Source: Salinirubrum litoreum (lineage in GTDB: Archaea; Halobacteriota; Halobacteria; Halobacteriales; Haloferacaceae). Taken from it: a DNA stretch of 64,000 bases. A program made the position numbers and the translations under genes. Within the stretch, counting starts at the first letter, position 1. The number at the start of each line of letters is the position of its first letter. The notes beneath the pieces are model-generated. The model was given only the letters and a program-made list of their open reading frames with translations, had not been told where the DNA came from and did no database searches. The stretch covers positions 1,550,001 to 1,614,000 of the forward strand of contig NZ_JAJCVJ010000001.1 in the NCBI RefSeq assembly GCF_020567425.1, given 5' to 3'. Below, piece by piece: positions 44,285 through 52,365 of this stretch.

Positions 44285-45060
44285 TCGGGAGACGGGGGAG
44301 GTGGTGACGACTGCGACTGCGACTGAGGTGATACCCGTGACGACACCGCAAACCGCGACAGCGACGACTACTGCACCGCGAACTGCGACAGCACCAGCAC
44401 CGCTACTCGTCGTAGCGCGGCTCCCAGCGGAACCGCCACAGCACCGCACCGCATCCGCACCGCGACTGCACAGCCCAGCACCGCACCTCGTCCTCCCCAG
44501 CCTCGCCGGATGCTCTCGGCACCGCCCGCATCCGGCTCCCTCGCGCGCGTCGAGTCGCGCACGCCGACCACCACAGCACTGCAATACGGGAACGAAATTT
44601 CGACTCACGTCACAGGTACCAGTCGAACGGGCTGGCGCGGCTTCATGCCGCGCCGACGGTCGCAGGGAGGCGCTCGCGCTGAAACCGACTGGTCCACCGC
44701 GAGTTGCATGCGTCCCCGCGAACTCTCCGGGTGGGACTGAAAGGGGCCGGCGTCTCGATCCGGCCCCGACGCCGTAAGCAAGGCGAGACCGGAGGTCTCG
44801 CCAGCAGACGGGCGAGGCTCGGCTCGCCCGTCAGCACCGCAGGGAGGGCGGTCGGCTTGCCGACCGCCCGACTGAGGAGCGCAACAAGTCGCGGCGGTCT
44901 TCGTGAGCGAAGCGAACGAAGGCTCGTCAGAGCTTGCCTCTGACGGTGGTCGAGACGCCGGGGGCTTTCACCCCTCGTTGTCACCGACCGACTCGACACC
45001 AGCCACACCACCAACCGACTCGCCACCGACCGAGTACACGTCCGAACTCCGAACCACTAT
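44285..45060 (+). repeat. Mosaic hairpin repeat, copy 5 (near full length)
   Basis: Between divergent rio1 and the methyltransferase gene. It has the low-complexity start and TCCTCCCCAGCCTC flank; the core hairpin is GCCGGATGC/GCATCCGGC with loop TCTCGGCACCGCCC at 44505-44536. Then comes a GGCGCGGC-TTCAT-GCCGCGCC hairpin. The outer stem is GAAAG-GGG-CCGGCGTCTCGA (44739-44758) with TCGAGACGCCGG-GGG-CTTTC (44950-44969). Inside are perfect hairpins at 44782-44802, 44807-44832, 44846-44869 and 44925-44945. Confidence 0.85.
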
Positions 45061-45084
45061 CCCACCCGCCGCCGAAGCCCGACC

Positions 45085-45765
45085 ATGAGCGTCAGAGCAG
45101 AGTTCGACGCGTGGGCCGCAGACGGCCGCGACAAAGGCATGGAAGACCGCCACTGGCACACCGCGAAACACGTCCTCGCGCGGATGCCGGTCGAACCGGG
45201 CGAGACCGTCCTCGACCTGGGCACCGGATCGGGCTACGCCGCCAGGGCACTCCGGGCCGCAGACGACGCCGGGCGTGCCTACGGCCTGGACGGCTCACCC
45301 GAGATGGCGCGGAACGCCCGGAGCTACACCGACGACGAGCAGGTCGGCTTCCTCGTGGGCGACTTCGACGAACTCCCCTTCGCCGAGGACAGCGTGGACC
45401 ACGTCTTCTCGATGGAGGCGTTCTACTACGCCAGCGACCCCGCACACACCCTCGAAGAGGTCGCCCGCGTCCTGCGACCCGGCGGGACGTTCTTCTGTGC
45501 GGTGAACTACTACGAGGAGAACGTCCACAGCCACGAGTGGCAGGAGTACATCGAGGTCGAGATGACGCGCTGGTCGGGCGAGGAGTACCGCGACGCGTTC
45601 CGCGAGGCCGGGTTCCACGTCGCCGAACAGGACAACGTCCCCGACACCGAGACCGAGATTCCGCCCGCCGACGCCTTCCCGACCGAGGACTGGGAGACCC
45701 GTGAGGCGATGGTCGAACGCTACCGCGAGTTCGGCACCCTGCTGACCGTCGGTGTGGTGCCCTGA
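45085..45765 (+). CDS. Class I SAM-dependent methyltransferase
   Basis: A 226-residue methyltransferase of the ubiE-like small-molecule group. VLDLGTGSGYAARAL (about 43-57) is motif I; GLDGSPEMARNAR, FLVGDFDELPFAEDSVDHVFS and VLRPGGTFFC are the following motifs. The C-terminus (GEEYRDAFREAGFHVAEQ) fits the helical cap. The substrate is unknown. It is divergent from rio1 with the repeat element between them. Confidence 0.9.
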   Translation: MSVRAEFDAWAADGRDKGMEDRHWHTAKHVLARMPVEPGETVLDLGTGSGYAARALRAADDAGRAYGLDGSPEMARNARSYTDDEQVGFLVGDFDELPFAEDSVDHVFSMEAFYYASDPAHTLEEVARVLRPGGTFFCAVNYYEENVHSHEWQEYIEVEMTRWSGEEYRDAFREAGFHVAEQDNVPDTETEIPPADAFPTEDWETREAMVERYREFGTLLTVGVVP

Positions 45766-45790
45766 GCAGTCGGGTCCGGTTCTCGACCGC

Positions 45791-46885
45791 TCAATCGAGG
45801 AGCAGTCGCGCATCCGCAGGACCGAAGTCGAGCGTCACGTCGCCCGACAGCGCGTCGTCGTGGCTGAGGACCACCGACCGACCTGCCCACTCGCAGTGGA
45901 CCCGCGTCGTCGCGCCGAGGAACTCCGACTCCCGTACCGTCGCCGGGAACCGGTTCGTAGTCTTCGCCGTGATTTCGTCGTCATTCGATCCGCCGACCAC
46001 TCGGAGGTGTTCCGGGCGGACACAGAGCGTCACGCTGTCTCCGACCGCGACCGACTGGACGCTCCCGGCCGTGTCACCTCTTGCCTCCCGCGCCACCCCG
46101 AACTGCCGGTCGCCGACGCGCACCGCCACCCGCGAGTCGTCCGCGCCGACGACCCGGCCGTCGAACAGGTTGTTGTCGCCGACGAACGACGCGACGAACC
46201 GCGTCGCCGGCTGTCGGTACACCTCGCGTGGCGCGCCGACCTGCTCGACGCGTCCGTCGCGCAGGACTGCCACCCGGTCGGACACCGACAGCGCCTCCTC
46301 CTGGTCGTGGGTGACGTAGACGGTCGTGATCCCCAACTCCGACTGGATCTCCTTCACCTGCAACCGGAGGCGCTCGCGGAGTTGTGCGTCCAGCGCCGAC
46401 ATCGGTTCGTCCAGCAGGAGCAGTCGCGGACCGGGAGCCAGCGCCCGCGCCAGCGCGACGCGCTGCTGCTGACCGCCCGACAGCGCGCCGGGGTCGCGGT
46501 CGCCCAGCCCCGAGAGGTCCACGAGGTCCAGCAGGTCCGCGACGCGCTCGTCCGCCGACACGCCACCCGGCGGGTCGTGGAACTTCAGCCCGTAGGCGAC
46601 GTTCTCCCGGACCGACAGGTGGGGGAACAGCGCGTAGTTCTGGAAGACGACGCCGACTCCTCTGTCCTCGGGCGGGACCCCGGTCATCACCTCGCCGTCG
46701 AATCGGACGTCCCCGGCTGTCGGCTCCTCGAATCCCGCCAGCAGGCGCAGGGTGGTCGTCTTGCCACACCCGGAGGGACCGACCAGCGTGAAGAACTCGC
46801 CGTCCGAAATCTCCACGTCGATGCCGGCGACCGCGTCGGTGTCGGCGTAGGACTTCCGGACCCCGTCGAGGGTGACGCGGGTCAC
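45791..46885 (-). CDS. thiQ: ABC transporter ATPase, ThiQ-like
   Basis: 364 residues from the GTG at 46885, overlapping the permease stop by 4 bp. Walker A is GPSGCGKTT, the Q-loop FQNYALFPHL, the signature LSGGQQQRVALARAL and Walker B LLLLDEPMSALD. A C-terminal TOBE domain follows (DDEITAKTTNRFPATVRESEFLGATTRVHCEW). The MalK/FbpC-like subfamily suits the thiB/thiP neighbours. The substrate assignment depends on the binding protein. Confidence 0.9.
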   Translation of the reverse strand: MTRVTLDGVRKSYADTDAVAGIDVEISDGEFFTLVGPSGCGKTTTLRLLAGFEEPTAGDVRFDGEVMTGVPPEDRGVGVVFQNYALFPHLSVRENVAYGLKFHDPPGGVSADERVADLLDLVDLSGLGDRDPGALSGGQQQRVALARALAPGPRLLLLDEPMSALDAQLRERLRLQVKEIQSELGITTVYVTHDQEEALSVSDRVAVLRDGRVEQVGAPREVYRQPATRFVASFVGDNNLFDGRVVGADDSRVAVRVGDRQFGVAREARGDTAGSVQSVAVGDSVTLCVRPEHLRVVGGSNDDEITAKTTNRFPATVRESEFLGATTRVHCEWAGRSVVLSHDDALSGDVTLDFGPADARLLLD

Positions 46886-48582
46886 AGTCGCCCCCAGCGC
46901 CCGCCGAACCGGTCGACGACGACGAAACTCAGACTCGTGACGACGAGCAGGACGACACCCATCGCGGTCGCTGGCCCGAGTCTCCGACCGATGTAGCGTT
47001 CGAGCGCGACCGGCATCGTGTACCACTCCGACCCGGTCGCCAGAATAACCGTCGAATCGAACTCGCCGATGCTGATGGCGACCGCGAACGCCGCGCCCGC
47101 GACCACGCCGGGCGCGACGAGGGGGAGTTCCACGTCCAGCAGCGCCCGGACGCGACTCGCGCCGAGGCTCCGGGCCGACTCCACGAGACGGTCGTCCAGT
47201 GCGTCCAGCAAGGGTGCGACGTTGCGGACGACGAAGGGGTACGCGCCGACCGCGTGGGCCGCGACGACCGCGACCGCGCCCGTCACCCGAATGCGGTACG
47301 CGCCGATCTCCAGTCCGAAGACCAGCCCTCGAAGCAGACCGAGACCGACGACGATGCCCGACACCGCCAGCGGTGCCATCGTCAGCGCGTCGATGGCGGC
47401 CCGACCCCGAAAGCGCCGGGTCGTCAGCACCGACAGCGCGACCCCCATGGGGAGCGCGACGACCAGCGTCCCCAGCGCGAAGACGAGCGAGTTCCTGATC
47501 GCGGGGAGTGGGCGAACCTGCGCCGACGTGCCGGTCGCCTGTCGCTCCACGAGGAACTCGTAGTTCGCGGTCGTCAGCCCACCGTCACCGCCGGTCACGC
47601 TGGCGAGGATCATGCTGGCGATCGGGCCGACGAAGACGAGGAGGACGACCCCGGCGTAGCCCGCGATGCCGGTCCGGACTGCGAGCGCCCGGAGCGACCA
47701 GTCGTCTGGCACGAGCGACCGGCGCGGGAGCGGGTGTGCGCCCTCGCCGGCCCCCGACGTGCGCGCCTCGTACCGGAGGTAGGCGTAGGTCAACCCGAGC
47801 GAGATGGCGGTCTCTATCGTCGCCAGCGCGGCCGCGTCGGCGTACTCCAGCGACCGCACCTTCGAGTAGATGAACACCTCGACGGTCGCCAACTGCACCC
47901 CGCCGAGTGCCAGCACGATGGGGAACGAGGCGAAGGTGAAGACGAACGTCAGGGTCGCGCCGATCAGGATCGCGGGGCGAAGCTGTGGCGCGACCACGTC
48001 CCAGAAGGCCCGCAGGGGGCCGGCACCGAGACTCCGGGCCGTCTCGACGGTTCGGGCGTCGACCGACTCCCAGGCCGCCGTCGTCACCCGCGTCACCAGC
48101 GGTGCGTTGTAGAAGGCGTGCGCGACGATGATCGCCTCTAAGGTGAACAGCAACTCGACGCGCGGGAGACCGAGTGCCGCGAGCAGGGAGTTCAGCGTGC
48201 CGTTCGCACCGAAGGTCGCCACGAAGCCGATGGCGACCATGATCGAGGGCATGACGAACGGGAGGATGGTCAGCGAGCGCAGCGTCTTGCGGCCGGGAAA
48301 GTCGTATCGCGCGAGCAGATAGGCACCCGGGAGTCCCAGCAGGACGCTCGCGATGGTCGAGTAGGCGGCCTGCTTCGCCGTGAACCAGAAGATGTCCACG
48401 AGGTAGAACTCCGAGGTGAGAATCTCCCGGAACGCGGCGAGCGAGAACCGCCCCTCGGCGTACACCGCGTCGACGAAGACGGTGGCCACCGGGTAGTAGA
48501 AGACGACGAGGAGCACCAGCGCCGTCGCTCCCGCCACCAGCGTCAGCGCGCGTCGTTCCAGCCAGTCTGTCGCCGTTCTCAC
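46882..48582 (-). CDS. thiP: ABC transporter permease, ThiP-like (fused double permease)
   Basis: 566 residues from a GTG at 48582. Two homologous six-helix permease halves are fused, as in ThiP/FbpB. Each carries an EAA-like coupling loop: ETARSLGAGPLRAFWDVVAPQLRP in the first half and ESARSLGASRVRALLDVELPLVAPG in the second. A GAGGAG Shine-Dalgarno-like motif lies just before the start. The gap to the thiB stop is 27 bp and the overlap with thiQ is 4 bp, so the three form one operon. Confidence 0.9.
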   Translation of the reverse strand: MRTATDWLERRALTLVAGATALVLLVVFYYPVATVFVDAVYAEGRFSLAAFREILTSEFYLVDIFWFTAKQAAYSTIASVLLGLPGAYLLARYDFPGRKTLRSLTILPFVMPSIMVAIGFVATFGANGTLNSLLAALGLPRVELLFTLEAIIVAHAFYNAPLVTRVTTAAWESVDARTVETARSLGAGPLRAFWDVVAPQLRPAILIGATLTFVFTFASFPIVLALGGVQLATVEVFIYSKVRSLEYADAAALATIETAISLGLTYAYLRYEARTSGAGEGAHPLPRRSLVPDDWSLRALAVRTGIAGYAGVVLLVFVGPIASMILASVTGGDGGLTTANYEFLVERQATGTSAQVRPLPAIRNSLVFALGTLVVALPMGVALSVLTTRRFRGRAAIDALTMAPLAVSGIVVGLGLLRGLVFGLEIGAYRIRVTGAVAVVAAHAVGAYPFVVRNVAPLLDALDDRLVESARSLGASRVRALLDVELPLVAPGVVAGAAFAVAISIGEFDSTVILATGSEWYTMPVALERYIGRRLGPATAMGVVLLVVTSLSFVVVDRFGGRWGRL

Positions 48583-48609
48583 GCTTTCTCCTCGCTCGCG
48601 GGCCGTCGC

Positions 48610-49740
48610 CTACTTCTGGGCGACTTCCCGCGACCACGCGTCGACCCACTCGGAGACGTTCCCCTTCAGTTCGTCGTATCCGAACGTCACCGGTTCCGGC
48701 GGTTCCTTCGCGTACTGCGCGAAGTCTGCGGGCACGTCCGCGTCCTCGGTCGCCGGGAACGCGACGTTCCGGACCGCGATCTCACCCTGCACCGCCGGTC
48801 GGAGCATGAAGTCCATGAACTGCCGGCCCACCTCGGGGGCGTCGGCGTCCGCGAACAGCGCCATCCCCTCGGGGTTCGCGTACCCCTGATCGTTCAGGAA
48901 GCGGATCTGGTGTTTCGAGAGGTCCTGTCCCTCGGCGTTGGCGAACACCTGGTCCGTGGAGTAGGAGACGACCATCGGCGCTTCACCCTCGGAGTAGGCG
49001 GCGTAGGCGTCCGACCACGATCCGAGGATGCGCACGTCGTTGTCGACCAACCGTCGCCAGTAGTCGAGGTAGCCGTCCTCGCCCATCGCGGCGATGGTGT
49101 GCAGGAGGAAGGCCCGGCCGGTCGCCGACGACTGCGGGTTCTGGGTGATCAGATCGCCCGCGAACTCCTCGGCCAGCAGGCCGTCGAACGTCTCCGGGGC
49201 GACCGCCTGGTTCTCGTCGTACACCAGCGAGATGTAGCCGGTGTCGAAGGGGATCGCTCGTCCCTGCGGGTCGAACTGGAGGCCTGGTTTGACGTTCCCG
49301 GCGTTCGACAGTTCGGCCGGGACGAACAGATCCTCGGAGAGTTTCTCGTCGACTCGGATGAGCGCGTCCGTGTCGAGACCGACGTACACGTCGGCGTCGA
49401 CCGCGACACCGCGACTCGCACGTTCGATGAAGTAGTTGATCTCGGTGTCCGGCGTCTGCCACTCGATCGTCGCGTCGAACTCCGACTCGAACTGCTCTTT
49501 CAGCCACGGCCCGGGACTGGACGACGGTGCGTCCACGAAGGGCGCGTAGGTCGCCACCTGCAGCGTCGTCGGTCCCGACTCGGTCGTCCCGGTCGTCGCG
49601 CCGTCGGTTCCCGCGCCGTCTCCGGTTCCGGTGTCGGTTCCACCCTCTGTCGCCGGGACGGCGTCTCGACTGACACACCCTGCGAGGAGTGCCGTCGCAC
49701 CACCCGCACCGGCACGTCTGAGGAAGGCACGTCGTCTCAT
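48610..49740 (-). CDS. thiB: Thiamine-type ABC substrate-binding lipoprotein, ThiB-like
   Basis: 376 residues with a twin-arginine lipoprotein signal: RRRAFLRRAGAGGATALLAGC (Cys about 22), then a Thr/Gly-rich linker. The domain resembles ThiB: SPGPWLKEQFESEFDATIEWQTPDTEINYFIERASRGVAVDADVYVGLDTDALIRVDEKL and SYSTDQVFANAEG. Its substrate in ThiB homologues is thiamine or its phosphates. An iron(III)-binding relative is the main alternative. No obvious TPP riboswitch precedes it, so any thiamine control would be by a protein. Confidence 0.87.
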   Translation of the reverse strand: MRRRAFLRRAGAGGATALLAGCVSRDAVPATEGGTDTGTGDGAGTDGATTGTTESGPTTLQVATYAPFVDAPSSSPGPWLKEQFESEFDATIEWQTPDTEINYFIERASRGVAVDADVYVGLDTDALIRVDEKLSEDLFVPAELSNAGNVKPGLQFDPQGRAIPFDTGYISLVYDENQAVAPETFDGLLAEEFAGDLITQNPQSSATGRAFLLHTIAAMGEDGYLDYWRRLVDNDVRILGSWSDAYAAYSEGEAPMVVSYSTDQVFANAEGQDLSKHQIRFLNDQGYANPEGMALFADADAPEVGRQFMDFMLRPAVQGEIAVRNVAFPATEDADVPADFAQYAKEPPEPVTFGYDELKGNVSEWVDAWSREVAQK

Positions 49741-49872
49741 TACTCGGTGGTTTCGGCCAGTGGTACTTGAATCGCGTGGTTGGCGGTCGGGGCGCAACAC
49801 TCGCCGGGATCAGTCACGTTGTCGACATCTCGGTGGAGCAACCGTTTTCCCGTCGGCTGTGGTACGTCCGCT

Positions 49873-50970
49873 GTGGCACCCGACAGACGGTACGTCCTCG
49901 GCGGTCTGCTCGTGCTCCTGAGCCTGCTCGCGACCGTCGTCCTCCTGAACGTCGTGGCGACGGTCTTCTTCGCGGTCACGGTCGCGTACCTGCTCGCACC
50001 GCTCCGGACCAGACTCCACGAGCGGGGCATCTCCCAGTGGTGGGCCAGCGTACTGGCGACGGCCGCCGGCTTCCTCGGCACCGTCGCGGTCTTCACACCC
50101 CTCGTCGTCGTCCTCGTCCTGCGGTTCGAGTCGCTGGTGGCGCTGCTCGATCTGATCCCCGACTCGGTGACGCTCGCCCTCTTCGGCTTCGAGTACGTCG
50201 TCACGTTCGACACCGCGCTGGCGGTCGTCGTCGCCCGCCTCTCGGCCATCGCCACCCAGTTCGTCACCGCCGCCCCGGTCCTGCTCATCAAACTCACCCT
50301 GTTCGCGTTCGTCGTCTTCGCGCTCCTGCTCCGGGAGGACGCGACCCGCCGGGCGGTGTTGGCCATCGTCCCGCCGAGTTACCGGGGGACCGCGAAGGCA
50401 CTGGATCGCCGGACCCGCGAGACGCTCTTCGCCATCTACGTCCTGCAGGCCGCGACCGCGCTGGGGACGTTCCTGATCGCGCTCCCGGTGTTCGTCCTCC
50501 TCGGCTACGAGTTCCCGGTCGCGCTGGCGACGGTCGCGGCCGTCCTCCAGTTCCTCCCCATCGTCGGGCCGAGTATCCTGCTCCTCGGTCTCGGCGTCTA
50601 CCACCTCGCACTCGGGGAGGTTCTCCAGGCGGTGCTGGTCGCGGTCGGCGGCGGCTTCTTCATCGCCTGGTTGCCGGACGTCCTGATCCGGCCACGCCTG
50701 GCCCGCGAGACGACGAACCTCCCGGGGAGTCTCTACTTCGTCGGCTTCGTCGGCGGGTTGCTCTCGCTGGGTCCAATCGGCGTCATCGCCGGGCCGCTGG
50801 CCGTCGCGCTGGTCGTCGAGGTGGCCGCGCTCCTCTCGGCGGAGATGAACACGGTCGCCGTCGGCGACGACGAAGACGGGGACGACTCGAGCGCCGGCGC
50901 GGTCGCGGTGGGTGGCAGCGAGGAGGAGCGATCCGATGCCAGTGACGGTGGTGACTCCCCGGCGTCGTAA
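49873..50970 (+). CDS. AI-2E-family (PerM-like) membrane protein
   Basis: 365 residues from a GTG at 49873 (VAPDRRYVLGGLLVLLSLLATVVLLNVVATVFFAVTVAYLL). About seven helices follow, with AVLQFLPIVGPSILLLGLGVYHLALGEVLQA near the C-terminus, the AI-2E/PerM signature. The acidic C-terminal tail (about 40 residues) is typical of haloarchaea. Members are transporters of disparate solutes (Na+/H+ exchange or export of organic compounds). It is divergent from thiB. Confidence 0.85.
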   Translation: MAPDRRYVLGGLLVLLSLLATVVLLNVVATVFFAVTVAYLLAPLRTRLHERGISQWWASVLATAAGFLGTVAVFTPLVVVLVLRFESLVALLDLIPDSVTLALFGFEYVVTFDTALAVVVARLSAIATQFVTAAPVLLIKLTLFAFVVFALLLREDATRRAVLAIVPPSYRGTAKALDRRTRETLFAIYVLQAATALGTFLIALPVFVLLGYEFPVALATVAAVLQFLPIVGPSILLLGLGVYHLALGEVLQAVLVAVGGGFFIAWLPDVLIRPRLARETTNLPGSLYFVGFVGGLLSLGPIGVIAGPLAVALVVEVAALLSAEMNTVAVGDDEDGDDSSAGAVAVGGSEEERSDASDGGDSPAS

Positions 50971-50984
50971 GCTGGAGCGTTGCG

Positions 50985-51385
50985 GTGTCGTCGTGGTGAA
51001 ATCCCGGCAGAACGTGACTGCATCTGCGACAGCAACGCGACTGGTTCGGAGCGCACCTCTGCCACGACCGCTACCGCAACAGGTCTCCAAACCGCACCCG
51101 CGACAGCAACGCTACTCGTCGTAGCGCACCGACGAGAGGCCCGCGACTGCAACCGCGACAGCACCGCACCGCGACAGCACCGCACCGCGACCGCACCTCG
51201 GTCCTCCCCAGCCTCGACCGCCTCTCGGCACCGCCCGGCGGTCTCCCTCGCGCGTTCCTCGCGCGCCGGGTTGTCTGTGAAAGCGCACACCACACCGGTC
51301 ACTCGACCACACGTCGCCAGCAGTCGGGGAGGGTCGGGGACGACTGCGACTGCTGGGTTCCCGATCGAGCCGACACCGAAACCGG
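50985..51385 (+). repeat. Mosaic hairpin repeat, copy 6
   Basis: Between convergent genes. Core hairpin at 51216-51243: GACCGCC/GGCGGTC with loop TCTCGGCACCGCCC, preceded by TCGGTCCTCCCCAGCCTC and followed by CTCCCTCGCGCG. A later segment near 51318-51354 has a 9-bp stem CAGCAGTCG...CGACTGCTG, the module shared with copy 1. The outer stem and cassette array are absent. Confidence 0.8.
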
Positions 51386-51404
51386 GTGCCACCGACGATC
51401 CGAC

Positions 51405-51806
51405 TCAGGACTCGACGATCTCGACCGTCACCCGGTAGAACCGCGTCCCGCTCTCCGGATCGGCCAGCGCGACGTGGTACGTCCGACCGTCGGTACTCCC
51501 GGCGAGTCGTACGCGATACCGGTTCTCGACCGTGGTCGTCGTCTGCACGCGGCCGTCTTCGCTGTCCGCGCGCTCGACGAGTTCGACGACCGGACTCGGC
51601 GACTCGAACTCGCTGGCGTCGTAGGCGGCCGGCGCGTCGGCGGCGGCGTCCGGTGCCGGACGCGCGGTGATCTCGACCGTCGGTCCCCCGGTCGAGAGGA
51701 GGACGACCCCGACACCACCGACGACCACGGCGAGGAGGAGCACGACGCCGAGGAGTGGTCGGAGGCCCTCGATTCCGGCGGTCGTCGCGGGCGGGGTCTC
51801 TCGCAC
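51405..51806 (-). CDS. Single-span membrane protein, unknown function
   Basis: 133 residues from a GTG at 51806 (MRETPPATTAGIEGLRPLLGVVLLLAVVVGG). A single transmembrane helix (about 15-38) precedes a soluble domain ending VTVEIVES. I recognise no family. The start could be further upstream, but that would add Arg/Pro-rich residues. It lies between two repeat-containing or regulatory gaps. Confidence 0.55.
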   Translation of the reverse strand: MRETPPATTAGIEGLRPLLGVVLLLAVVVGGVGVVLLSTGGPTVEITARPAPDAAADAPAAYDASEFESPSPVVELVERADSEDGRVQTTTTVENRYRVRLAGSTDGRTYHVALADPESGTRFYRVTVEIVES

Positions 51807-51929
51807 GGCCGGGGCTACCGGCGCGAGTCGGGAGGGCCTTGTGCCCCTCGCTCTCGGTGTGCGACACCCTCTCGCGTGCGACACGTCGGCGCTCGTAGCT
51901 TTATCTCCTCAGCGCGCGTCTCTCGGGGT

Positions 51930-52199
51930 ATGGGACTTCTCGACAGCACATTCGGCGGACGAACCGACTTCCCGGACGACGCGACCATCATCGAGATCAC
52001 CGACGGCGAGGCGGAGATCGTCACCTCCCGCCGGTCGCGTGCGCGACGCGCGCTCCGGCGCACGATCACGACCCTCGGTCTGGTCGCGGTCGGCGCTGGC
52101 GTCCTGGCGTACCTCTCGCGCCGCCGGTCGGCCCGACAGATCGCGGAGATCGAGGTGGAGGCCGACGACGCGATGGAGACCGACACGCCGAGCGAGTGA
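51930..52199 (+). CDS. Small membrane-anchored protein, unknown function
   Basis: 89 residues from the ATG at 51930 (MGLLDSTFGGRTDFPDDATIIEITDGEAEIVTSRRSRARR). A basic stretch then a single hydrophobic helix (about 46-62) ending LSRRRSARQIAEIEVEADDAMETDTPSE. The acidic tail is cytoplasmic or extracellular. Function unknown. A TTTATCTCC TATA-like stretch lies about 28 bp upstream. Confidence 0.55.
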   Translation: MGLLDSTFGGRTDFPDDATIIEITDGEAEIVTSRRSRARRALRRTITTLGLVAVGAGVLAYLSRRRSARQIAEIEVEADDAMETDTPSE

Positions 52200-52365
52200 G
52201 GTCGTCCACGGACGACGTGGCGGGCGGGGGCGTCGCCCCGACGACCCAGACCCCGAACGCGACCCACTGACCGCAGGACTGCGTGGGCCAGCGGCCCCAC
52301 GCTCGCCGCGGCTCGTGGCACCGTAACCCGAACGCATTTCCGCGCACCGCCCTTCTCTCCGCCCG

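Noticed and set aside
49741-49872. TPP riboswitch upstream of thiB
   Set aside because: A GACTGATCC-like stretch caught attention, but the conserved THI-box blocks and their pairing are absent.
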